From Kwoniella dejecticola CBS 10117 (taxonomy: Eukaryota > Basidiomycota > Tremellomycetes > Tremellales > Cryptococcaceae): 64,000 nt of DNA. The DNA is taken from positions 992,001-1,056,000 of the forward strand of contig NC_089303.1 in NCBI RefSeq assembly GCF_000512565.2. Reading direction: 5' to 3'. Of this stretch, positions 36,517 to 46,858 are shown piece by piece (position 1 is the stretch's first letter; each line of letters opens with the position of its first letter). Made by a program: the position numbers and the translations under genes. The notes below the pieces were generated by a model. It was not told the origin of the DNA. It did no database searches and worked only from the letters and a program-made list of their open reading frames with translations.

Positions 36517-36521
36517 AAAAA
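36517..36521 (-). terminator. RNA polymerase III terminator of the 5S gene
   Basis: On the minus strand a run of five T residues follows the 5S rRNA 3' end within a few nucleotides, as expected for a Pol III stop. Confidence 0.75.
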
Positions 36522-36523
36522 CA

Positions 36524-36641
36524 AACTACAACACTCGGGATTCCCAAGTGGTCCCCCACCTTGGTACTAGCCGAGCGATATCCAACTTAACTGCGCGGAG
36601 CTGACGGGACGCGGTGCTTCGTGGATTCTATGGTCGTAGAT
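36524..36641 (-). rRNA. 5S ribosomal RNA
   Basis: The minus strand reads ATCTACGACCATAG at the 5' end, then the internal control region GAAGCACCGCGTCCCGTC, CAGTTAAGTTGGAT, GGCTAGTACCAAGGTGGGGG and ACCACTTGGGAATCCC, ending GTGTTGTAGTTT. This is the ordered set of conserved blocks of a fungal 5S rRNA, in about 118 nt. The two ends can pair to form helix I (CTACGAC with GTTGTAG, including one G-U). A T5 terminator follows. The gene stands alone between protein genes, with no 18S, 5.8S or 25S nearby. Whether it is a main expressed copy or a diverged dispersed copy cannot be told without comparing it with the rDNA 5S sequence. Confidence 0.93.
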
Positions 36642-37721
36642 GCTGACAAAGTTTTCCCAGGTACATATAGCTCATGAGTTAGATATATGGGTCGATCTTG
36701 GTGAAAGAATGTCCGTTGTTGATAAAGGTCGACTTGCGCGAGTTGTATATCACGACCAGAATGTCTGAGATGTGAAACATTGGCTGCCTCAGAGATACAG
36801 TTCATTCAGCGTGGGTGTGCCGATGGGTGGTGCATCTTTGCGTGCCAATGCTTCTTCACCAAATAAAAATCCATTCATCTGGATGCAGAATGAGTTGGGG
36901 TGTGTTGGATCTGAACTCAGATCCGAGGAAGAATGCCAAGAGGATGCGTACTACAGTGCGTCTCAGAAAGCGATCTCATGAAATAAGCAGCGATCTACTC
37001 TACCCACCTCTTCAGATGTGATTTGCCAAGCCAGAATAGACTTTTGGCTATAGCTGGACAGAAGCTGAGACAGATCCGCACATTCGGCGGGACGGTATCG
37101 TCCTTTGTTTACGATTTACAGCCTTGTGTGGGACACAGCAGAGACTCAAGTCTCAAGATGCGCTCGGATAATGAATGTAAGACAAGCTCTGGGATTGTCC
37201 GGCTTTGGATATCAAGTCGCTATTCCTGAGACCCTTTCTTTTGATCGTCACTGTCTAGCTCACTACTGCTCCTGGTGGATCCTGCATCTTAAAGGCAAGC
37301 ACTGTCTGCTCAACGAGAACATCTATCATCCAGACCACTGCTCTGGGAATGATTATCAGGTGCGTAAACGTATCTGACTCCGACTTGGCTGGACCGAGCC
37401 TTATCTTAGGCGCTTCCACAAGATCTATCATGTCCGTATGGTCACTTTGCGGAATCGCTGCTGACCCTTCGGCTGCATGAACACAACAGGCGTTCTCGAT
37501 GATCACTACGTTTCAATGGGGTTTCTGCGTTTCTGACGCGACATCGGACTCGTAAGTCCAAGCGTGTCCCTTGATATCCGTCTGGTCTCTCGCGCCGGCG
37601 GTCCTCTTCGAGCCATTATCCTGAGTGCCGCAGAGTCGCAGCCTTCGGTTCATACGACAAATGTGAGAAGGGACTGATTGCTGAAGCGTGCATTGTACTT
37701 ATTTACCCCCTTGCTGCACAG

Positions 37722-38522
37722 TGCTCCGCCCGACTCTGCCACCTTCGAAGGATGTTTCAGTGCCTGTTCAAGCCAAGCTGCGGCTTTCGTCAGACCCCTA
37801 GCCAGCCAGAACACCTTCCAGTGCAGATGTTATAGCCAATACTCATACGACGGTACCGAGGGGAACGAAGTCAACCGATGTGCTGCTGGGACTCTATACT
37901 TGTACATCCACAACAGGGCGGCCGCGGCGAGCCATCTCCCCAGAAGACAGAATCGCGAGAGAGCAGCAGAACGCCGAAGGAGTGCTTCAAGCCTGTGTCC
38001 GAAGAATTTGACGGCTTGTACTATCCCAGGGACAACATCCTACGAAGTGAGCCTAAGTCCGAAACCTCATACTTGCCCTCCTCCCACTCTTTCACCCATT
38101 CCCGGAGATTCGGAGGATTGTACAGTAGAATGGACGGGATCAAGTCAGTCGGACGCACGACTGAGCGAGTCAGCTGACATCATCCTTGCCTTTGGATAGT
38201 GCATCGATACTCGCACCGAGTTGGAAAGCTGCGGGGGTTGTTTTACCTCGGAGGTGGATCCTCGTTCCAACACGACTAACAACGGTATCGAGTGAGTTCT
38301 CAAACCCGACCGCCAATCGTGATCGATGTACAGGAAAAGAGTATTTCGGCTGATCGATGGCTCTTCGCCTTCGCTTTTCATAGCTGTACGGCTTTGTCTG
38401 GCATTGCATTCGGAGCAGTGACATGCACGCAATCAAGATGCGAGGCTTTCGCATGTCTGAAGGACTATCGGCTGGTCAAGGGGGAATGCGTGCCTGCGCT
38501 CGCGCCCGTAGTTGTTAGATAA
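37722..38522 (+). CDS. CPL1-like cysteine-rich secreted protein (5' part unresolved)
   Basis: Three exons join in phase: 37722-38046, 38200-38291 and 38394-38522. The first gives TFEGCFSACSSQAAAF, then FQCRCYSQYS, a WSC-like Cys pattern, then an Arg-rich linker. Next comes the CPL1-like domain: SLCPKNLTACTIPG, TTSYECIDTRTELESCGGC, DCTALSGIAFGAVTCTQSRC and EAFACLKDYRLVKGECVP, with the Cys spacing shared by a large family of secreted tremellomycete proteins named after the Cryptococcus protein CPL1. The stop is at 38520-38522. No signal peptide is visible in these exons, so at least one upstream exon is missing. Candidates lie between 37100 and 37672. The gene may be intact but hard to splice by eye, or its 5' part may be decayed. 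Function of most family members is unknown. Confidence 0.68.
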
Positions 38523-38913
38523 TGGATAGCCCTGTTGAGTTCGTCCTTTTTCCATGTTGTTTATGCAATTCGAGCGCGTTGAGAAGCCTCGCACCAGTTC
38601 TTGTTGTATGGACATGGACATGCAATTGCAGGCCTCCGTACTCACGCATCTTGTATGATTGATAATGCAACTATGCTTCACGAATCCTTCTATTTCCATC
38701 CACGAGCGAATCAGTTTACGGCTCGACAGCATCTCCTCAAGCCCAGTGAGCGGCACTCGATGACATCATCCTTTTTGGGGTCTCCAGAGACACTTCTGTT
38801 TATCCCACATGTAGCTTGTGCCGATCGTTGCGAGAGATGCGATCGATAATTTTCGTATGTTGAACAGACGATAGGGTCCATTGCTACCCACCCGCCCAAC
38901 CAAGCCTATCGCC
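38523..38913. promoter_or_regulatory. Intergenic region between the CPL1-like and SDR genes
   Basis: About 390 bp between two plus-strand genes, holding the 3' end of the first and the promoter of the second. No repeat or RNA gene was seen. Confidence 0.4.
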
Positions 38914-39944
38914 ATGTCAGTAGCTATCATACAAGGAGCCTCCGGATCATTGGGCTTCGCTCTTGCCCGCCATATCCTGCGAAATACAGGTTTGAAAGTC
39001 TACGCATTAACCCACCGGCCAAGCAATACCGAGGCAGATCTTTCGGAAAAGCTGCTAGAGGATCTTAGCGATCGTGATCGGAAGGGTAAGGGCAAAGACA
39101 GCCTCACGGTCGTCGGAGATGTGGATCTGAAGGATGAAGAAGGGTTAAGCAAAGCTGCGAGGATGGTCAAAGAGCGAGAAGGTGTGGATACGGTTAGGCT
39201 TGTAGCTTGTATGGCAGGGATAGTGAGTCCGTCAAGATCTACAAGAGGTGAGACCACATGTACTGATCACGAACGGATCAAGCTACATCCGGAGAAATCA
39301 TTATCGGCTATTGACCTGTCGAAATCGATTGACCAATTCCGTATAAATACGCTGGGCCATCTATTGACGTATAAACATTTCGTGCCCCTCATACCGTCCA
39401 AAAAGAAATTCGAAAGTATATCTTCCGGCTCAGATTGGTCGGAATATGATGGTGAAGATCCTGCGAGAGGGTTGATCAATCCGAAGAACAGCTTGTGTTG
39501 GTCGATGAGCGCTAGAGTGGGAAGTATATCGGATAATAACAGGGGAGGATGGTATTCCTACAGAGCGTAAGTCGAAACCCACGGACCAATAATCGCACTT
39601 TCGACGACCGGGCTTCGCACACGCTGACCTGACTCGACAATCCACATCCATCGGACAGCTCAAAGGCTGCGACCAATCAAATTATACGGACCCTAGACCA
39701 TGAACTGGTGGTCAATAAGAATTCGTCGGCCATAGCAGTTGGATATCATCCCGGCACAGTCATCACGTCTTTCACGAAGCCTGTCATCGGAGAACATGCC
39801 ACGCCTGATCCAGACAAGGGAAGGTTCGATATAGACCAAGCTATAGAGAAGATGACGGGCGTCATGAGCCAGGTGAAGAGAGATGATCCGAAGAAATGGG
39901 AAGGTAGATGTTGGGATTGGAAAGGTGAAAGGATAGAGTGGTAG
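38914..39944 (+). CDS. Short-chain dehydrogenase/reductase, C-factor (CsgA)-like
   Basis: Two exons, 38914-39566 and 39659-39944. The ATG at 38914 is in good context; upstream in-frame codons start only with TTG. The N-terminus MSVAIIQGASGSLGFALARH carries the GxSGxxG cofactor loop. Further motifs are VVGDVDLKDEEG for the adenine pocket, RLVACMAGI in the NAG position, and DQFRINTLGHLLTYKHFVPL. The catalytic Tyr-x-x-x-Lys is WYSYRASKAATNQIIRTLDH, formed across the intron. The end reads SSAIAVGYHPGTVITSFTKP. This layout matches the CsgA/C-factor group of atypical SDRs, whose fungal substrates are mostly unknown. A Lys/Gly stretch (DRKGKGKDS) is inserted after the second helix. Confidence 0.82.
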
Positions 39945-40590
39945 GAAGACTTTCTGAACGAAGATTAGGGAATCAACGGCAAATCATCCCTAATCAAGAT
40001 GTCACTGCTTGTACAACCCTGCTACATCGTCTCATTTGAGATCAGACCCACATCATCGTTCCCGAATTGTTGTATCATGAACAGCATCACGAAACATGCA
40101 TCAGATATCTGCATCCTTACGGGCGATTTATTGATCCAAAGGAAGTTACCAGCTCCTTTGATTTCGCTCGTTGTTTCGCTGTTTCGTGTCTGTCAATGCG
40201 AGCCGACAACAAGCAGACATATACTGTCATTTGGAAAAGCTCACTGTTCAGTCGATCTGGCAGACGAGTTCCATCGGTCTGTAAATACTGGATTCATCCC
40301 ACGGGACCGTACTTCTGACTCAATCATTGAATCACCCGTCCCAAAATCAAGCTCAGAAGCCCTCAAAAAAGAAAAGCCGAAAATTACAAACAAAACAGAC
40401 TACGACCGCATGAAGTTCAGCTCTTGAGCAACACGCAGCACCAATATTGAGCACGCAAAATAAACCGTTGATTCGATTCGAATCACAGCGTGTATATAAA
40501 AGCGCATCGTGGTTATCTCCGTTGCACTGTCATCATCACAAAAAATCAATAAACCTCACCTGACCGGACTTGGATTGAGTATATAGAAGT
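39945..40590. promoter_or_regulatory. Intergenic region upstream of the small-exon membrane protein gene
   Basis: 646 bp with an ATG-initiated open frame of 142 codons (39999-40427) that has no recognisable domain and is probably chance. A TATATAAA-like word (gtatataaaa, near 40492-40501) lies about 90 bp upstream of the next start codon at 40591 and could be its TATA box. Confidence 0.45.
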
Positions 40591-41859
40591 ATGGCGCCTC
40601 TCGATGTAGGAGGAGCGATCGGAGGCATTGCGGAAACAGCAATCGGTGGAGCAGGAGGTGCCGCCAAGACTGCTGCAGGAGCGGTTTCGACAGCTACGGT
40701 AAGCCTTGTCTTATCTTTAACTGCCTTACTTTTACCGCGTTGTATAGAATAAAGTCAGACTGAATTCCTATGCTATGATAGAACGCCGTCAACAAGGCTA
40801 AGGTGAGTTGACACGATCTACGATTGACTGCTTTAGGTGCGAGAATTAAGCGCATCATTTTGTCATTCAAACCGCTTCCGCTAAGGACCGCTGCTCTACT
40901 CTAGGGTCAATACGATGATGCGAAAGGCATGTTAGGCATGTTTAACGAGATGCAGGGTGTGAGTGTTCCCGCGCTGTATTTTGGGGTCGCTCAGTACAGA
41001 GGTCACTCGCTGACATCTCAACGTATTGGTCGGTTCAGTACATTACGAAGGTGAGTCGAGTTAAAGATATTAGGTTGTGCTGTTGGTTGATTAAATATCG
41101 CAGATCCAAGATGCTTGGGAAGAATATCAGTATCTGATCATTTTTGGTCAGTATCATTTTCTCGACCGTATCAAATTCGTCGGTGCATACACCCAAAAAC
41201 AGGGTGCACATCGTTGACTCGGTTCTATCTGATTGTTGTGAATAGTCGGCTGCTTGATCATCCTCATTTACGTCTCGGCAGCCATCTACTGCTGTTTTCA
41301 CTTCATGCACGACTTCTTCCGTTGCGCTTGCTGCTGCGTCAGCTGCACGTACAAGTGCGAGAGGTATCTCTGGAAACACCGGGGACCCACGACGGACTGT
41401 TTGTGTAGACCATGCAAGAGGTCTTCTTCCAAGGGGGATAAAGATAAAGATAAAGGGAAAGAGAAAGCGGAATACCACAGATGCAGTAAAATGTGTTTGT
41501 GGTTCGTACCTAGATCAACAAGGATGGATCTGGAGAAACAGCATGGGGATCTGAGGAAAGGGTGGTTCGATGCGACTTACTGCGCAAGAGGATGTGGAAG
41601 GTCTGAACTGCCCAACGATCCTGATGAGCGGCTTAAATGGCATTGGTATGGTCATGAGAGGTCGAGGACTTACAGAGTGTTGAAAGGATGTGCACCGCAC
41701 GACAGGAGTACAAAAAAGGCGGTGGAGTACGAAAAGGAGGAAAAGAGAGAGAAGTATTGGCGTAATTTGGTGAATGGGAAAGATAAGCTGGGTGACAAGG
41801 CAGGCAGTTGGAAAGATAGAGTCCCTTTGCAGTGGGCGAAGGACAATGAGAAGGTGTGA
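40591..41859 (+). CDS. Single-pass membrane protein assembled from several very small exons
   Basis: Six exons join in phase: 40591-40698 (108 nt), 40782-40802 (21 nt), 40905-40958 (54 nt), 41039-41050 (12 nt), 41104-41146 (43 nt) and 41246-41859. The N-terminus is Gly/Ala-rich (MAPLDVGGAIGGIAETAIGG). The small exons add NAVNKAK, GQYDDAKGMLGMFNEMQG, YITK and IQDAWEEYQYLIIFG. The last exon starts with a hydrophobic segment (VGCLIILIYVSAAIYCCF) that is probably the one membrane span. It is followed by a Cys-rich stretch (CCCVSCTYKC, then CLCRPCK) that could be palmitoylated. The rest is highly charged (Lys/Glu/Asp, about 130 residues), with a cluster of Cys and Trp (YHRCSKMCLWFVPRST). I do not recognise a family. 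Every junction is GT/AG. Confidence 0.72.
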
Positions 41860-41927
41860 AGAGCCGGTTGGTAACGGTCGATTGGGTCTGAGACAAGGAA
41901 ATGCATAAGAATCGTGCTTGATTAGGT

Positions 41928-42635
41928 CTATAGTAGCCCGAGGAACTTCTTGATATCTGCGTCTCCCCTAAAACCGACTGTACAATGATATTAGCTATAT
42001 ACCACCCTTGTTAGCGAGGGGATTGCAGCTCACCGAATTTGTTCTTCACTGCACCATTCTTGAATGCTACCACCGTCGGTAAGGCTGATACCTGAGTATG
42101 GGAACGATACATCAGCCTCCTTTCTCCTCACGTAATCGCCCTGGCTAATTAGGAGAATGCATTCACCTTAAACTTCGCGGCTAAATCAGGATAGTCATCC
42201 ACATTGACAGTCATCAAGTCATATCCCGTTTCTGGTCCCGTATGACTCTTCAGAAGAGGTGTAAGTACTCTACATGGCTGACACCATCTAAGAAATCGTG
42301 CCAATGTTAGCTCTGGCTTCTTACCGACCCGCAAGAGAGGGAGGAAGGAGTTGAACCGGCCTACTCAGCGTAGAAGTCAACTAAGACAGGCTTCGCATTC
42401 GCTTCGTCAAGTGCGCGCTTATTGAAGGCCTAGAGGGAAACGAGATCAAATCAGATTCAGGTCTAGCCAGTATGATTCGCATCATCTTCCTCCGAGGCCA
42501 GGCATCGCTCACCTCATCGTTAGCATCTAAGAAATGGTCTCTCGCTATTCTGGTGGCGTGGAAAGATCGAACAGGTCGAATAGAAGGTCCAGCCTTGGCA
42601 ATCGTGCGAGCTGATCGAAGACTCTGGCTCAGCAT
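41928..42635 (-). CDS. Mitochondrial thioredoxin
   Basis: A small disulfide reductase of the mitochondrial matrix is predicted. The ATG at 42635 opens an Arg/Ser-rich, acid-poor presequence (MLSQSLRSARTIAKAGPSIR, then FHATRIARDHF). After short introns the thioredoxin fold follows: PVLVDFYAE, WCQPCRVLTPLL with the redox pair Cys-Gln-Pro-Cys, TVNVDDYPDLAAKFKV, the cis-Pro region ALPTVVAFKNG, and a last helix GDADIKKFLGLL ending at 41928. The active site has Gln where cytosolic thioredoxins usually have Gly (WCGPC), a change known in mitochondrial thioredoxins of some yeasts. It shares a 360-bp divergent promoter with the NUG1-like gene. Confidence 0.88.
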
Positions 42636-42995
42636 GATGTATGAGATCTGCCTGTATGAATGAGTGCTTGGAATCTCTATAGTCTATAGCGATATTGTGT
42701 TCATAGACTAATTGGGTCTCGATACTACTTTGGCTTTGTCATTTTACGAGTGTTCGTAAGCTGGGATCTCGAACGAAGCCCAGAAACAGGCTTAGCGGCG
42801 ATAGCCGCCTGATGCTGCCTGCCTCCACTCTCGAGAATTTCAACAACAAATCATAAAATCGTCACCATGCTGTCAACTTGAGGTGCTATACAGCTCTGCA
42901 ATCTCAGCTAGAGAAGCCATTGCATAGCCAGAAACTCCTTCAGCCGCAAGCATTTCCGGTGAGATCAGAGAATTACGAATCACTCGATTTGCGCC
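42636..42995. promoter_or_regulatory. Divergent promoter, mitochondrial thioredoxin and NUG1-like genes
   Basis: 360 bp between two start codons on opposite strands. No clear stress-response or TATA element was identified. Confidence 0.45.
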
Positions 42996-45621
42996 ATGCC
43001 AAAAGCCAGTGGGTCCCAGTTTGACAGGTTTGCCTGATGGCTTTTGAGGGTATGACTGACCATGACCAATTGACAGACAAGCAGAACAAGGGGCACAAGG
43101 GGAAAGTGTATTCTCTGCCTACTGCTCAAAGTAGGTCGTGTATAAGCTGTACTCGGACCAAGTCAAAAGAGCCGCTAACGCCGGACGATGTGCAGAAAAG
43201 CGAGGACTGGATATACCTAAACTACACTCTTTGGCGGATAAACAAAAAGCAAAGGTCAGTGCACTTGATTCATCAAGTCCGGTAGCGCTGACATCTAGTG
43301 TAAAACAGATCGGCACGAGCACAGCTGCTCATCCTACACCCCAAACACTGGCTACACTGTCAGCAGCGGATCAATATGGAGCTGACTCGACCGGAGCAGG
43401 CCTGGGTGGAATATCATTCTACGAACCTATAGATGCCTCTCTGACAACCCGCGATTCGTCCTCCAAGGCGTTCATGCGGGAGCTGAGGAAGGTGATTGAG
43501 AGGAGTGATGTGATTATTCAGGTACTCGATGCGAGAGATCCGGATGGCACGAGGAGTAGGTGGGTAGAAGAAGAAGTCAGGAAAAGGGATGTGCAAGGGA
43601 AGAAATTACTAGCTGTTGTCAACAAGATCGGTGAGCTTGAAACAATTCTTAAGTGGACTCGTCGAGCATGGTTATCATGTCCAAATGAAATCAGAGCTGA
43701 TGTACGGGGTAGATCTTGTCCCGAGAGCGAATCTTGAGGCATGGCTGAAACATCTACGCCACTCTTTCCCGACCATGCCTTTCAAGTCTTCGACCCAGAA
43801 CCAGCGTCAACATCTGTCACAAGTAGCAGTACCTTTAGCTCAACCAACAGCCGTTCCAGGCCAAAAAGTCGATCTACCAGCTCTCCCAACGACCTCGTCA
43901 TCCTTGGGAGCTCCTGCACTACTTCATCTTCTGAAGCAATACGCTTTGTCTACCCCTCATTCATCGCTTACCGTCGGAGTAGTGGGATACCCTAATGTAG
44001 GGAAATCCTCGCTGATCAATTCGCTCAAACGATCGAGAGCATGTGCGGTGGCTTCTATGCCAGGAAAGACCCGGGTCGTGCAGGAAGTAGTCCTGGATAA
44101 AGGAGTCAAGATTCTTGATTGTCCAGGTGTGGTCTTGGAAGATATAGGAAGGGCGACCGAAGGCGAAGAAGGCAAGCGGAGACAAGCTGAGATCATGTTG
44201 CGGAACTGCATCAAAGCTGAATTGGTAGAAGATCCGATATCACCAGGTGAAGTTGATCCTCTTTCAGATTAGTCGGATCCGCACTGCTGACGTTTTATGC
44301 AGTTGAGGTGATTCTTACGAAAGTCGACCCTGCTCAATTGCAGAAACTGTATAACATACCACCCTATGAAGGTGTCCGAGACTTCCTGATTAAAATTGCT
44401 CTGACGAGAGGCAGGCTGGGGAAAGGTGGAATACCAGATATCGAAAGTTCAGCTGTGCAGATACTACGAGATTGGAACTCGGGGAAAATATCGTATTTCA
44501 CCGTCCCGCCAGCTGTACATTTCTCTTCGGCGCCTTCGCAAAAGCCGGCCGACCCAGCAGTGACAGATGGCAGAGCCGAGGACGACGTGGCGATGGATGG
44601 CGAAAAAGTGGGAGATGCCAAGATTCTTAACACGCTCAGTGAAGCATTCACTCTGGACGGCTTGTTCGACAATATCGGTGATGAAGCTGCTTGGGAGGGT
44701 GAGGAGGCCGCGGACGTAGAGGCCATGGCGGAAGAGTGAGTCCTTCCGGTAGAACGTTCTCCAGAGTTGTATTGGCTAATCACCATGTCTAGTGCCGACG
44801 CCGTCGTGCCGGCTTCTGGTCCCGTTACGACTTCTGCCGTTCCGGCTCAACCTGCAGTCAAAGTCCAGCCATCGTTCTATGACGATTCAGAGGAAGACGA
44901 CTCTGATGCTGAATCATCCACTTTCCGGCCCCCTGCACCGACTTTCGCCTCTTCGTCTTCTACCGCATCAGCTCAGATTCATCAGCCACTTGTGCCCCGC
45001 CAACCTATTGCGCAAGCTAACAAGCTATTCTCCGCTGAAGAATTGGCAGTGCTGCCTGCGGGGATGTTGGACAGGTCGAAAGCTAAAGCAGCCCTGAAAA
45101 AGGCTAAGAAACGAAAAGCTGCTGTGGAACGGACGGAGGGAGAACTTATGTTGGGTTTCATGGATATGGACGTGGAGGAACCGTCGGCTGCGCTTGAAGA
45201 GATAGGCACTGAAAGCGAAAGTGTCCCACAGCGGAGTGTGCTCAGTAAGAAGAGCAAGAAGGAAAAGAGGAAAGAGAAGAAGTCGAAAGAAATGGAACAG
45301 CGCAGAGCGCAACGCGGTATGGAGATGGATGAGGATATGGATGAAGATGATAAGAAGGAGAAAGACTTCGCTAGTTTCCTAGCTAATATGGGAGGTGAGT
45401 CATATTGTTCCCCCTTTTCATACGACTCCGTACTTGTGGGCTATCCCTCTGACCTCTCTCGCCCCCCTTGCTTTCTCTCCCTTGGTCCCGTCATCATTCG
45501 CCCCACGACCCAATTCGACATATAATCGTCCACCGACTATCTATCTCGCCTTCCGCATCTGGGCAAGCAAGCGAGCTGATTGATGCTGCTGATAGCCGAC
45601 GGCTCTGACGAAGAGTTGTAA
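42996..45621 (+). CDS. NUG1: Nucleolar GTPase of the NUG1/GNL3 (nucleostemin) family
   Basis: This GTPase works in 60S ribosomal subunit assembly and export. It is circularly permuted: the G4 motif (LLAVVNKIDLVPRANLEAWL, formed across an intron at about 43631) comes before G1 (VGVVGYPNVGKSSLINSL), G2/G3 region (MPGKTRVVQEVVLD, ILDCPGVV). A short exon junction then gives PISPVEVILTKVD. Upstream are the coiled basic region KRGLDIPKLHSLADKQKAK and SKAFMRELRKVIERSDVIIQ plus VLDARDPDG, both typical of the family. The C-terminus is acidic, then Lys-rich (ALKKAKKRKAAVE, KKSKKEKRKEKKSKE), and ends GADGSDEEL after a final intron. The first exon is uncertain: ATG at 42996 is used, but the joins before 43140 were not resolved, and ATG at 43037 is an alternative. 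Confidence 0.85.
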
Positions 45622-46100
45622 TCATGTGTCAGTATTCGTAATCCTTGAGCTATGGGAACCTTATCTGGTACGGCAATTGGGTATCACCATGCGTGCGCTT
45701 GACGGCAAAGGTATGGATAGTCAGCCGGTCGCGTGCGATATGCATACCATATACTACGGTACAGCTGTCTGCGTATCATAGTGAAGCACGAAGAACAACA
45801 TATGTGATGACATGCTGACTGGTTGACAATGATTGCGATACTGACCACTACTGGCCAACGAGCCTTCTGCCTCACTGAGTGGAGAGCCAGTCCACTTCGT
45901 ACCGTTACGCGTCAATCGTTTGATGATGATTGAAAGATTGGTTAGATGCATGCGATATCAGTGCTGATTGCATTGCCGGAGCAGCAATTACGAAGGTATA
46001 TAAGCAGAGGAGAGGAGAGCAATGTGATCGATATAGAATCGTCCGCTCCCTCATCCACCGTACGGTTCCAAACTCGAAAAACTTTAGTCATCCTCCCGAT
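45622..46100. promoter_or_regulatory. Intergenic region upstream of the small secreted protein gene
   Basis: 479 bp between two plus-strand genes. A TATATAAG word (aggtatataag, 45995-46005) lies about 95 bp before the next ATG at 46101 and is a good TATA box candidate. Confidence 0.5.
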
Positions 46101-46858
46101 ATGCGATTCACTATCTTCGCTGCGATCCTGATATCGGCAAGCATCAGCAGGGCTGCTCCTACAGGTAACAATGATGTAAGTTTTCTGTTCATACCACATC
46201 GACGCTTGGCGTTTTTCAGCATGAAGTGCGTCTCACTGAAGATTTGACACTCTGGTTATAACAGCTCGTCTCATTGCAAGGTGCAATCGCCCCTTCGGAC
46301 AGCTCACCCTCGTCGCCCAGCCCGGCTCTTTTGAATCAAGTTGACTCGATCCTTGCTCCTCCGCCTCAAACACAACCTAAACGACCGGAAGAATACCTCT
46401 CTGGTGCACTGAGACAACATGCATCCACTAAGCGGACCACAAGCCATTCCAATCCGTTCAGTCTCGGCAACGATGCAGGACTTTCGGAGATCCTGGAACC
46501 GGTCAACCACAAGGCTGGACAAGGTTCCAAAACCAAGGCTCCTGACACGGTTGAGGATGTCTCGAGCAGCATCGCGAAGGGTATCACTGGGAAGCGACGG
46601 ATGACGGAAAAAAGGGGGTTCGAGGAGGATTACCTAGGAAGCAGGGTAGTCAGGCGGGGAAACCAGTTCCAAATCCAGGTCAGTATTTCGATTTGACCAC
46701 ATAGGATCTGAACTACACTCTCCTAGTGCTCTAGGCTGACGTGACAACTTAACTTGTCTCGATGCAACGGTATGCAGGAACAACAAGATCAAGGTAAACA
46801 ATGGGCAGGAGCCAGTGAACTGGATGACGAGAATGATGAGCCCTTTTACAGTCAGTAG
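46101..46858 (+). CDS. Small secreted protein with dibasic cleavage sites
   Basis: Three exons join in frame: 46101-46175, 46265-46678 and 46778-46858, about 189 residues. The N-terminus MRFTIFAAILISASISRAAP is a clear signal peptide with cleavage expected after Ser-Arg-Ala or Ala-Ala. The mature part is Ser/Pro/Gln-rich, with no cysteines and no recognised domain. Toward the C-terminus there are paired basic residues at GITGKRRMTEKRGFEEDYLG and SRVVRRGNQFQIQ, the kind of sites cut by Kex2-type proteases in the Golgi. The tail is acidic (ELDDENDEPFYSQ). It could be a secreted peptide precursor or simply a disordered secreted protein. A TATATAAG word sits about 95 bp upstream. Function is unknown. 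Confidence 0.7.

Larger units (their letters stand above)
35812..37721. other. Intergenic region with a 5S rRNA gene and possible upstream exons
   Basis: Apart from the 5S rRNA gene (36524-36641), this 1.9 kb has no firm protein gene. Between about 37100 and 37672 there are Cys-containing open segments (for example HYCSWWILHLKGKHC, and AFSMITTFQWGFCVSDATSD before a GTAAGT donor at about 37546). They may be upstream exons of the CPL1-like gene. I could not join them in phase. Confidence 0.4.

Noticed and set aside
39999..40427. 142-codon ATG-initiated open frame in the gap after the SDR gene
   Set aside because: It has no domain, unusual composition and lies within a promoter and 3' flank. 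Chance is more likely than a gene.
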